Shown piece after piece: positions 24,033-32,105 of a DNA stretch of 64,000 bases. The notes below the pieces were generated by a model. The model saw only the letters and a list, made by a program, of their open reading frames with translations, was not told the origin of the DNA and made no database searches. Location: NCBI GenBank assembly GCA_019261985.1, contig JAFAQY010000042.1:16516-80515 (forward strand), given 5' to 3'. This DNA is from Bryobacterales bacterium (GTDB lineage Bacteria; Acidobacteriota; Terriglobia; Bryobacterales; Bryobacteraceae). A program made the position numbers and the translations under genes. The stretch's first letter is position 1; every line of letters begins with the position of its first letter.

Positions 24033-24845
24033 CTACTTCTTCCTCAGATCCCCGTAGATCAGTTCTTCGGCGTATTCAACGCACTTAAACTCGTTTAGCT
24101 GCGCGCCCTTTTCCTTGCGCCGGTATAACACCGTGGCTATTTTCCATGGCCGCGTGTAGATGGTTTTATCTTCGATAGTCGCTTCGTAATTGATGTGATC
24201 TGCGTCCGGCATGGTGAACCGTTCAATTACATGCGTATTCTCGGTCTGAAAATTCCCCGACCGGTCATACCAGCTATTGCCGTTTAAATCGGCCACATCG
24301 ACCACCAATGTGTCGCCTTCCCAGTGCCCATTCGAAGTTCCCATCCATGTATCGACCGAGCCCGGCTGAAACTTCCCCATATTCACCACGCGATTGGCGG
24401 TGGCATATTCGTAGGCGAAGGCGATGTCCTTCTGGGATTGAATGATCTGGAACGGAAAGGCCATGTAGTTGGCGCGCGGAATTCCCGGCATGTAGCATTT
24501 GATCTCCGGATCGAGCTTCATGCGGTTCTTCAGGTTTTCCTGTTGCTGCTTTAAAGCCGCGGGAGTGTATGGAATCTCGCCGCCCTGAACGATCCCTTGC
24601 CCCGCCGGCTCGGCGCCGGTTGCGCCAAGCTGAAAAAACTGTCCGGCATGCGCGCTATGGTCTTGAATATCCCAGTACGCCGTCCCCAGGGCCTGCCACA
24701 AGCCGGTAAAATTCGGCTTGCCATCCGGCATTCGCGGGATCTGCGGACCGGTTCGGGCCTGAGTTTGGGCGTGTGCAAGCGCAAGAAAAAACACAGACGA
24801 GGCGAGCAAAGCAGCGCGGCTCCGCCATCGTTGCGAGATAAGCAT
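24033..24845 (-). CDS. Secreted protein of the DTLVV-motif family (paralogue 2)
   Basis: The protein has 270 residues and a signal peptide with AHAQ at the cleavage region. It has PDGKPNFTGLWQAL, GHWEGDTLVVDVADLNGNSW, HVIERFTMPDADHINYEATIEDK and YTRPW, so it is a paralogue of the neighbour at 22972 and of 62329. The C-terminus is KCVEYAEELIYG instead of YACHEGNY. It is 17 bases upstream of the neighbour and likely cotranscribed. A divergent LVIVD gene starts 184 bases away. Confidence 0.75.
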   Translation of the reverse strand: MLISQRWRSRAALLASSVFFLALAHAQTQARTGPQIPRMPDGKPNFTGLWQALGTAYWDIQDHSAHAGQFFQLGATGAEPAGQGIVQGGEIPYTPAALKQQQENLKNRMKLDPEIKCYMPGIPRANYMAFPFQIIQSQKDIAFAYEYATANRVVNMGKFQPGSVDTWMGTSNGHWEGDTLVVDVADLNGNSWYDRSGNFQTENTHVIERFTMPDADHINYEATIEDKTIYTRPWKIATVLYRRKEKGAQLNEFKCVEYAEELIYGDLRKK

Positions 24846-25029
24846 ATCGAAGGCATTTCATCACCGCGGCGTATGGGTGTCAAGCATGCGGAACGGCTGT
24901 GAATACGCTGCAAAATGATGTCGCCCGCTGACTGGCGGCGAACCGTCAGCTTTCCGAGCGAGTGGTGCTCGATCTGGTCGCGGGGCCGCTGACGAGCAAC
25001 GCGTGTATGCTGGTGGGGCTGGAGCTAGC

Positions 25030-26349
25030 ATGAGTAACATGACTCGGCGCGATTGCGGAAAAGGTTTAGCCGGCCTCGCGGCGCTGGCGTCTGTTGCCAC
25101 GAAATCGCGGGCGCAGGAGAGTGCAATTCCGCCGCAAGGTATCGGACACCGGTTTCGTCATTTGTCTTACAGCGACATCGGCGGGCGGCCCGATAGCGTT
25201 CAGGTGATGCTGAACCGCCGGCATCTGTATGTCGGCCACATGTTCAGTAATGGCGTCACGATTTTGGATGCTAGCGATCCGCGCAACCTGAAACCGGCGG
25301 GGTTCTTTACCGGCGGAGACTACACTCGCACGCATCACTTGCAGGTTTCGGGCGATCTGCTGCTGCTCGCCAATGGCGCGAATATTGTCGCCATGCAGTC
25401 CTATGACAATATTCGCGGCTATTTCGAGAACGCGTTGGCCGATAGCATCACCAATCGAAAGAAATTCCGCTCCGGGCTGAGCATTCACGATATTTCAAAG
25501 CCCGCCCAGATGAGGGAAATCGCGTTTCTGGAAATGCCGGGACTCGGTGTTAACCGGCTCTGGTGGTCGGGTGGGCGTTATGCCGCCGTCGCCGCGCATT
25601 TCGACGGCTTCACCGATCACTTCCTTTGCATGGTGGATCTGCAGAACATCGCCAAGCCGGAAATCGTGGGGCGATGGTGGATGCCGGGGATGAATCGCGC
25701 GGCGGGTGAGCCGTCGACCTTGCCTGCCGGACGCCGCGTGGCGCTGCATCATATGATCACGGCCGGAAATCGCGGCTACGGCGCGTGGCGCGACGGCGGC
25801 TTCACGGTCCACGATCTTTCGGACCCCACGAACCCGAAACTGATTTCGCATATCAATTGGTGTCCTCCGTTTCCGGGCGGAACGCATACTCCGCTCCCAT
25901 TGCCCGGCAGGAAGCTGGCCGTTGTCGCCGACGAAGCGAACGCAGAAAAATGCGCCAAGGGCACGTTCTGCACATTCATCGTGGATTTAAGGGCAGAGGA
26001 AAACCCGGTGACAATCGCGACCTTGCCGGCTCCGCAAGAAAGGGATTTTTGCGGAGTGGGCGTGTTCGGGCCGCATAACCTGCACGAAAACCGGCCAGGC
26101 ACGTTCCGCAGCGAAGAGACGATCTTTGCCACCTACAATGTCGCAGGCGTTCGCGTTTTCAACATCAAGGATGCGTTCGCGCCGAAGGAAATCGGCTACT
26201 GGACGCCACCGCCGCCAAAGAAGCTCATCGATCCGCGCCCCAACGTTGGACTGGCGGCAAAATCGGCGGACATTCTGGTGACGACAGATGGGCTGGTGTA
26301 TGTCACGGACTGGAACGCGGGTTTAAACGTTCTTCAGTATGAAGGCTGA
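25030..26349 (+). CDS. LVIVD-repeat secreted protein
   Basis: The protein has 439 residues from ATG 25030. A Tat-like signal (TRRDCGKGLAGLAALASVATKSRAQ) precedes a beta-propeller made of short blades with repeated phrases like VTILDASDPRNL, LSIHDISKPAQM, FTVHDLSDPTNP and VRVFNIKDAFAP, which is the LVIVD (COG5276) pattern. Such proteins occur in surface or periplasmic settings and their partners are unknown. The C-terminus WNAGLNVLQYEG closes the last blade. A small gene follows 8 bases downstream. Confidence 0.8.
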   Translation: MSNMTRRDCGKGLAGLAALASVATKSRAQESAIPPQGIGHRFRHLSYSDIGGRPDSVQVMLNRRHLYVGHMFSNGVTILDASDPRNLKPAGFFTGGDYTRTHHLQVSGDLLLLANGANIVAMQSYDNIRGYFENALADSITNRKKFRSGLSIHDISKPAQMREIAFLEMPGLGVNRLWWSGGRYAAVAAHFDGFTDHFLCMVDLQNIAKPEIVGRWWMPGMNRAAGEPSTLPAGRRVALHHMITAGNRGYGAWRDGGFTVHDLSDPTNPKLISHINWCPPFPGGTHTPLPLPGRKLAVVADEANAEKCAKGTFCTFIVDLRAEENPVTIATLPAPQERDFCGVGVFGPHNLHENRPGTFRSEETIFATYNVAGVRVFNIKDAFAPKEIGYWTPPPPKKLIDPRPNVGLAAKSADILVTTDGLVYVTDWNAGLNVLQYEG

Positions 26350-26357
26350 ATCGACCC

Positions 26358-26576
26358 ATGGACCGCCAATCGGCGGACGCCGGCGAAGACTTCGCGACTT
26401 TGTATCGGCGCGCTTTTGAGGACTACGGGACCCAGGCGCTTTGGAACAAACGGATGCTTGAGCAGCCGACCCCGGAAGATGCGCTCGTGGTGGCACGGGC
26501 GCTGCGGATCGAAGGCGACCGAGAGGCCCGCAAGCTGGCTGAAGACATCGAGAGAGCTTGCCGTGCCACTATCTAA
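26358..26576 (+). CDS. Small protein paired with a nucleotidyltransferase (possible antitoxin-like partner)
   Basis: The protein has 72 residues. It is rich in Ala, Arg and Glu and mostly helical, with no signal peptide. Its last 14 bases overlap the start of the broken nucleotidyltransferase gene downstream (GTG 26563), the layout of a two-gene toxin-antitoxin type module. From memory of the family, this small partner is commonly found just before AbiEii-like nucleotidyltransferases in Acidobacteria. This pairing is inference. The reading frame itself is intact. Confidence 0.5.
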   Translation: MDRQSADAGEDFATLYRRAFEDYGTQALWNKRMLEQPTPEDALVVARALRIEGDREARKLAEDIERACRATI

Positions 26577-27394
26577 AAATCCAGACGGACATTCTCAAGC
26601 TCCTCGCCTGCATCGCGACCCCGAAAGCTATGTGGCGGGCGCCCGCGCTTTAAACAGCGCCGGGCCGCGCTATTCAAGGGATATCGATGTTTTTCACGGC
26701 CGCGAAGAACGCGCTGCGTCAGCCGCCGCCAGCGATACGCAAACACTGGAAGCAGCCGGCTATGGCGTGCGATAGATACGGCGTGAACCGGCGATCTATA
26801 CCGCTGAGGTCACCGGTCCGAGCGGCTGGACGCATCTGGAATGGGTTGTCGATAGCGAGTTTCGCTTTTTCCCCGTAATGAAGGATGACACCTTTGGGTA
26901 TGGACCATCCGGTTGACCTTGCGACGAATAAGATTATGGCGGCCGCCAACCGCCGCGAACTCCGCGACATCGTGGATCTGGTAACTATCCATGAAACCAT
27001 CCTTCCGCTTGGAGCCGTCGCCTGGGCCGCGGTCGAAAAGTCACTCGGATACACGCCGGAAGGATTGATTGCCGAAATCCGGCGTAACTCCAACTACCCC
27101 GCTGCCGAGTGGCGGGCGCTTCACAGCACGGAACCCATTGACCCGATCCCGACAATGGGAAAACTTCGCACCGCGCTTGGTGATGCCGAGGCTTTCGTTA
27201 CCCGAATGCCGACTCACAAAGTCGGCTTGCTGTTTCTACAAACCGGCAAAATCGTGCAGCCCGACCCCGACCGGCTTGAAAGCTATCAGACGCATGCTGG
27301 GCAGCCTCGCGGTCAATGGCCTACCAGCGCCGACATCACATCCGCGATGCTGGAGCGCTATAAGAAATCGAGCAGTCATCAGCCAAAGCCGTAG
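26563..27394 (+). pseudogene. Degenerate nucleotidyltransferase (AbiEii/AbiGii-like)
   Basis: Concatenating three frames gives a recognisable family protein: PLSKIQTDILKLL, then HRDPESYVAGARALN and the nucleotidyltransferase motif GPRYSRDIDVFH, then RREPAIYTAEVTG, LEWVVDSEFRFFP, HPVDLATNKIMAAANRRELRDIVDLVTIHE, and a C-terminal block ending HQPKP. Lesions: compensating frameshifts between about 26575 and 26620, an in-frame TAG at 26773-26775 where the family often has Trp, and a one-base frameshift near 26905. Nearly the whole length is kept, so decay looks recent. It is unlikely to be functional. Confidence 0.75.
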
Positions 27395-27486
27395 CCCCCG
27401 CAAATCCGGCGATTTTCGGCAGTCCCCAAAGGGTTAGATTTACGCCTTGCAGGTTTTCCTAGGAACCTGGTCCCTCATAATGCAGG

Positions 27487-28698
27487 TCAGTTCTCAAACG
27501 CTGTCCGTAGCTGTCCCACCAGCCACGCCAAATCCTCCTGCTCAATGATTAGCGGAGGCGCCAGACGAATTACGTGATCGTGAGTTTCCTTGCACAGCAC
27601 GCCCAAATCTTTCAGGCGCTCGCAATACGGGCGCGCGGGACCTAGCAGCTCAATCCCGATAAGCAGGCCGCGGCCGCGGATTTCATTGATGTGCGGATGA
27701 TGAAGCTTGCGCAACTCGTAAAGCAGCCATGCGCCGAGCTCTTGCGAGCGCTCGGCCAGCCGCTCCTCTTCGAGCACGCGTAGCGCGGCGCGGGCCACGG
27801 CACAAGCCAGCGGATTCCCTCCGTAGGTGCTGCCGTGGCTGCCCGGACGGAAGACGTCCAAGACTTCGCGACTGGACACCACAGCGGAGACCGGATAAGT
27901 TCCGCCGGAGAGAGCCTTGCCCAGAATGAGCACGTCCGGCTGAACGTTCTCGGCGTGGCACGCGAGAAGATGCCCGGTGCGGCCGAGCCCGGTCTGAATC
28001 TCGTCCGCGACCAGCAGCACCCGTTCGCGGCGGCAGATCGCGGCGGCATCGCGGAGGAATCCATCCGGCGGAATCAGGATGCCCGCTTCACACTGGATTG
28101 GCTCGAATAAGAACGCGCACGTGCTCGCCGTGAGGGCGCGTTCAAGAGTCTCGGCATCACCGAAAGGAATTGTCACAAAGCCGGGCGTGAACGGTCCGAA
28201 CCCGTCCTTGTACAGAGGCTCCGAAGAAAAACCCGTAATCGTGGTGGTGCGTCCGTGAAAGTTGTTTTCGCAGACAATGATTTCCGCCTGACCTAGCGGG
28301 ATGCCCTTGCGCGTGTAACCCCAGCGGCGCGATGCCTTGATCGCGGTTTCCACAGCTTCCGCGCCCGTGTTCATGGGCAGCACCATTTCCATTCCGCATG
28401 CTCGAGCGAGCTCGGATACAAAACGCGGGAGCTGATCGTTGCGGAAGGCGCGAGAAGTGAGCGTGACGCGCTCGGCCTGTTCCTTCAGCGCTTGGATGAT
28501 ACGCGGGTGGCAGTGGCCTTGATTCACTGCTGAGTAGGCGCTCAGGCAATCGAGATATTTTCGGCCGTCGACGTCGTACACCCAGGCTCCGGAGGCGTGC
28601 TCCACCACGACATCGAGAGGATGATAATTGTGCGCGCCCCACCGCTCCTCGATGGAAATCAGTTCTTCGGCCTGCGTTCTGGACTTCGCGTGGGCCAT
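27487..28698 (-). CDS. rocD: Ornithine aminotransferase (class III)
   Basis: The protein has 403 residues from ATG 28698. The PLP lysine is K261 (LILGKALSGG), with the class III blocks NTGAEAVETAIKASRRWGY, FHGRTTT, FEPIQCEAGI, ADEIQTGLGRTG and GSHGSTYGGNPLA. It fits ornithine-oxo-acid transaminase better than acetylornithine transaminase, from overall resemblance to RocD. It makes glutamate semialdehyde, which cyclises to pyrroline-5-carboxylate. The ATG overlaps the stop of proC by one base (TGATG), so the pair turns ornithine into proline. The reading frame extends further upstream but that part lies in proC. Confidence 0.87.
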   Translation of the reverse strand: MAHAKSRTQAEELISIEERWGAHNYHPLDVVVEHASGAWVYDVDGRKYLDCLSAYSAVNQGHCHPRIIQALKEQAERVTLTSRAFRNDQLPRFVSELARACGMEMVLPMNTGAEAVETAIKASRRWGYTRKGIPLGQAEIIVCENNFHGRTTTITGFSSEPLYKDGFGPFTPGFVTIPFGDAETLERALTASTCAFLFEPIQCEAGILIPPDGFLRDAAAICRRERVLLVADEIQTGLGRTGHLLACHAENVQPDVLILGKALSGGTYPVSAVVSSREVLDVFRPGSHGSTYGGNPLACAVARAALRVLEEERLAERSQELGAWLLYELRKLHHPHINEIRGRGLLIGIELLGPARPYCERLKDLGVLCKETHDHVIRLAPPLIIEQEDLAWLVGQLRTAFEN

Positions 28699-29609
28699 CA
28701 GTGGCCGCCGCCGGAGCCGGCTCGGTGGCTGGCGGAGTTCTCGGATATTTTCGAAGTGGATGCGCCCAATTGGGCCGCGATCTTGGTGGCTTCCTCCACG
28801 GCGCGCGCGAGCACCGAACGGATGCGCCCGTCCTCCAGCATGAGCAAGCCTCCGATGGTGCAACCGGCCGGAGTAGTGACATCGTCGCGTAGAGCCGCGG
28901 GATGGCGGCCGGAATCCAGCACCATCTTCGCGGCTCCGAGGGCCGTTTGGGCTACAAGCGTCAGGGCAAGCTGCCGCGGCAGGCCCACGCGGACGCCTGC
29001 ATCCGCGAGCGCCTCCATAATCAGAAACTGATAGCCGGGTCCGCTTCCGCTAAGCGCGGTTACGGCGTTGAAGTGGACTTCGTCGAGCGGCAGGCACTTG
29101 CCGACGCCTTCAAATATTCGCTCAGCCCGGTCGAGATGAATTTTGGAAGCGCTAGATCCGGCGCAGACGACGGTCATGCCTTCGCCCACGATGGCGGGCG
29201 TGTTCGGCATGGCGCGCACAACCGGGTTTTCCGTGCCGAGGAGCGATTCGATCCGGTCCGTGGACACGCCGGCGAGGATCGAGATCAGCAGCGTGTCGCG
29301 CCGCAGTCCGGCGTTTCGCAAACTGGCGAGCACGACCGGCGCATCGGCCGGCTTGACACAGATCAAAATGAGGTCCGCGGCCGGGACGCGACGGCCATAA
29401 TCCGTTTCGACCGGAACGCCCAACGTCTCCGCAGCTTTGGAACATGCGGACGGGTTTTTATCGGCAGCCCAAATGCGGTCCGCGCCGACGACACCGCTTG
29501 CGATCAGGCCTCGTATGAGGGTTTGCCCCATAACTCCGGCGCCGATTACGCCGAGCGTCATGCCGTCCGCGACAACGGGAGTATTTGAAGACAGAGAATG
29601 CTTTGACAT
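28698..29609 (-). CDS. proC: Pyrroline-5-carboxylate reductase
   Basis: The protein has 303 residues. The Rossmann motif GVIGAGVMGQ is at 20-29, and the family signature ALSGSGPGY and DDVTTPAGCTIGGL blocks are present. It reduces pyrroline-5-carboxylate to proline with NADPH. It is coupled to rocD (TGATG overlap). The C-terminal extension is Ser/Gly/His-rich (SASHRAGSGGGH). A GNAT gene starts divergently 65 bases away. Confidence 0.92.
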   Translation of the reverse strand: MSKHSLSSNTPVVADGMTLGVIGAGVMGQTLIRGLIASGVVGADRIWAADKNPSACSKAAETLGVPVETDYGRRVPAADLILICVKPADAPVVLASLRNAGLRRDTLLISILAGVSTDRIESLLGTENPVVRAMPNTPAIVGEGMTVVCAGSSASKIHLDRAERIFEGVGKCLPLDEVHFNAVTALSGSGPGYQFLIMEALADAGVRVGLPRQLALTLVAQTALGAAKMVLDSGRHPAALRDDVTTPAGCTIGGLLMLEDGRIRSVLARAVEEATKIAAQLGASTSKISENSASHRAGSGGGH

Positions 29610-29674
29610 TGTGAGTTCTTTCGATTCTAATACGGCGGGTCAAATCGCAAAACGGTTTTTGCGACTATTGAGGG

Positions 29675-30085
29675 GTGCTGAAACGAACTGAGCGGGTTGA
29701 GATTCGCCCCGCCGCAAAGGCAGACATGGCGGGCATCCGCAGCCTGATCCGTTTGTATCCGAAACAACTGGTGCAGCAGGATCTGCCGCGCGTGAGTTCT
29801 TTCTTCATTGCGTGCTCGGGCGGAAGACTGGTCGGATGCTGTGCGCTCCAAATTTACTCAAAGCGAATGGCCGAGGTGCGCAGCCTGGCGGTTCATCCCG
29901 ATTTCCGAGAGGCGGGGGTGGCGTCGAGACTGGTACAGTGCTGTATCGAGCGAGCCAAACAGCGCGGGATCAAAGAAGTATTCGCGGTGACGAGCGCGAC
30001 GTCATTTTTTGGACGGCTCGGGTTTGTTACGTTCCGGCGCGAGAAAACAGCGATGTTTTATGAGCTGGCGCCCATGCTGGAGTAA
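29675..30085 (+). CDS. GNAT family acetyltransferase (N-acetylglutamate synthase-like)
   Basis: The protein has 136 residues from the GTG at 29675. The GNAT core is complete: EIRPAAKADMAGIRSLI, then VRSLAVHPDFREAGVASRLVQCCIERAKQRG, with the acetyl-CoA pyrophosphate-binding region, and SATSFFGRLGFVTFRRE near the end. The size and C-terminal FFxxLGF pattern resemble the short N-acetylglutamate synthases of arginine synthesis. The neighbouring rocD-proC genes deal with the same amino-acid family. This assignment is tentative. Other small-molecule acetylation is possible. Confidence 0.7.
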   Translation: MLKRTERVEIRPAAKADMAGIRSLIRLYPKQLVQQDLPRVSSFFIACSGGRLVGCCALQIYSKRMAEVRSLAVHPDFREAGVASRLVQCCIERAKQRGIKEVFAVTSATSFFGRLGFVTFRREKTAMFYELAPMLE

Positions 30086-30113
30086 GCGGATGCCGAGCGC
30101 TTTTGCGGCAGCA

Positions 30114-31667
30114 TCACAGTGGAATGTTGCCGTGCTTTTTTCGCGGCGACGAATCTACCTTCGTCTCCAGCATTTTCAGGGCGCGGATCACGCGCGGCCG
30201 GGTTTGACGCGGCTCGATCACGTCATCCACAAACCCGTGTTCGGCGCTGACAAATGGATTTGCAAAACGGTCGCGAAATTCTTCTGTTTTCGCGCGGCGC
30301 ACGGCCTCTTGTTCCTCGCCCGTCGCCGCGGCCGCGATTTCGCGGCGGTATACGATATTCACCGCGGCTTCCGGTCCCATCACGGCAATCTCCGCCGAGG
30401 GCCATGCCAGGTTCACGTCGGTGCGTAAGTGCTTCGACCCCATAACGCAGTATGCGCCGCCGTAGGCCTTGCGCGTAATCACGGTCACCTTCGGCACGGT
30501 GGCTTCGGCAAATGCGTAGAGGAGCTTCGCTCCATGGCGGATGATCCCGCCGAATTCCTGAGCAGTGCCCGGAAGAAAACCGGGGACGTCCTCAAACGTC
30601 AGAATCGGAATTTGAAACGCGTCGCAAAACCGCACGAAGCGCGCGCCTTTCACGGATGAATCGATATCCAGGCAACCGGCGAGAAACGCCGGCTGATTGG
30701 CCACCACCCCCACCACGCGCCCGTCCATGCGAGCGAAGCCGGTGACGATATTTTTGGCCCAGTGCTCCTGTACCTCGAAAAAGCGGCCGTCGTCGATGAC
30801 GCGGCGGATCACGTCCTTCATGTCGTAGGGCACGCCTGAGGATTCGGGAACCAGCGAATCCAGTGCCGCATCTTCGCGATCCGCCGGGTCCGTGCAGGCC
30901 ATATGCGCCGGGCCGTCAAGATTGTTCTGCGGAAGATAGCTCATCAGCTCGCGGATCATCGCCAGGCATTCCGCGTCGTCGTGCGCCAGAAAATGCGCCA
31001 CGCCGCTTACGGAATTATGCGTCATCGCGCCACCGAGCGCTTCCTTGGTGACGTCTTCATGTGTCACCGTCTTAATCACGTCTGGGCCGGTGATGAACAT
31101 GTAACTAACGCCTTCTACCATGAAGACGAAATCCGTGAGGGCAGGCGAGTACACAGCGCCGCCAGCGCACGGTCCCATGATGGCGGAGATCTGGGGTATC
31201 ACTCCGCTCGAAAGCGTGTTGCGCAGGAAAATATCGGCGTAGCCGGCGAGCGAAAGCACGCCTTCCTGAATACGCGCGCCCCCAGAATCGTTCAAACCGA
31301 TAACCGGCGCGCCGGTTTTGAGCGAGAGGTCCATGATCTTCATGATCTTTTTTGCGTTCGTCTCCGAAAGAGAGCCGCCAAACACCGTGAAGTCCTGCGC
31401 GAATACGTATACAGGGCGGCCATGAATCATTCCCCACCCGGTGACAAATCCGTCGCCGTCGACGATCTGGTCCTCCATGCCGAAATCGCGCGAGCGGTGG
31501 CGCACAAGCTTATCGGTTTCCTCGAATGAGCCTTCATCCAGCAGCAGATCGATGCGCTCCCGCGCGGAGAGCTTGCCCTCTTTATGTTGGCGGCCGCGGC
31601 GCTCTTCGCCTCCGCCCGCCTCGGCCGCGGCATGACGGCGGCGCAGTTCGGCTAATCGTTCTGACAT
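30114..31667 (-). CDS. Acyl-CoA carboxylase beta subunit (propionyl-CoA type)
   Basis: The protein has 517 residues. It is a carboxyltransferase subunit: [18 protein letters not shown] near the start, [44 protein letters not shown] and the C-terminal [12 protein letters not shown] and [23 protein letters not shown]. It would carboxylate propionyl-CoA (or related acyl-CoA) together with a biotin carboxylase subunit, which is not in this window. Start at ATG 31667. A GTG two codons earlier is possible. The neighbouring genes are unrelated in function. Confidence 0.9.
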   Translation of the reverse strand: MSERLAELRRRHAAAEAGGGEERRGRQHKEGKLSARERIDLLLDEGSFEETDKLVRHRSRDFGMEDQIVDGDGFVTGWGMIHGRPVYVFAQDFTVFGGSLSETNAKKIMKIMDLSLKTGAPVIGLNDSGGARIQEGVLSLAGYADIFLRNTLSSGVIPQISAIMGPCAGGAVYSPALTDFVFMVEGVSYMFITGPDVIKTVTHEDVTKEALGGAMTHNSVSGVAHFLAHDDAECLAMIRELMSYLPQNNLDGPAHMACTDPADREDAALDSLVPESSGVPYDMKDVIRRVIDDGRFFEVQEHWAKNIVTGFARMDGRVVGVVANQPAFLAGCLDIDSSVKGARFVRFCDAFQIPILTFEDVPGFLPGTAQEFGGIIRHGAKLLYAFAEATVPKVTVITRKAYGGAYCVMGSKHLRTDVNLAWPSAEIAVMGPEAAVNIVYRREIAAAATGEEQEAVRRAKTEEFRDRFANPFVSAEHGFVDDVIEPRQTRPRVIRALKMLETKVDSSPRKKHGNIPL

Positions 31668-31706
31668 ATTCACGCGTAAGAGATTAGGGTAACTCGCGAT
31701 CCGGTG

Positions 31707-32009
31707 CTAATGGTCCGATTCACGCAGAAACTCATAGCGTTCAATGGCGGCGGCGCAACATCTGTGGTGTTTGCGCAGCAGCGTGCCTGCGCAAAACAAG
31801 CGCACCACGCGACCGTGGCTTCGGTGTTGAAAAAGCTGAATGATGTACTCCACATACTGGCCCGGCTGAACCGCGATTTCGCCCGTAAAGGCAACTCCGC
31901 TGGAACTCACGTTGCAGGTTTCGCCTTCCACTCCCGCAGCGCTCCGCGGCGATACGATTTTCAAAGGCAGTTTCAAAGGGAAACGCCGGCTCCTCCGTTG
32001 ATCAGGCAC
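31707..32009 (-). CDS. PilZ domain protein
   Basis: The protein has 100 residues, essentially one domain. The N-terminal basic motif RRSRRFPLKLPLKI and the NVSSSGVAF block correspond to the RxxxR and [D/N]xSxxG elements that bind cyclic-di-GMP. It starts at GTG 32009. Single-domain PilZ proteins act as c-di-GMP receptors that touch other proteins. The partner is not evident. A PilT-like gene lies 4 kb away, which may be coincidence. Confidence 0.75.
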   Translation of the reverse strand: MPDQRRSRRFPLKLPLKIVSPRSAAGVEGETCNVSSSGVAFTGEIAVQPGQYVEYIIQLFQHRSHGRVVRLFCAGTLLRKHHRCCAAAIERYEFLRESDH

Positions 32010-32105
32010 TAGTATCTGACGTTTGCATATAGCTTGTACGCGGTCAATCGTAAAAATTACGAATTACGGCCGCAGAAGGACGATGCGATAACCTGAAAGT
32101 TGCCC

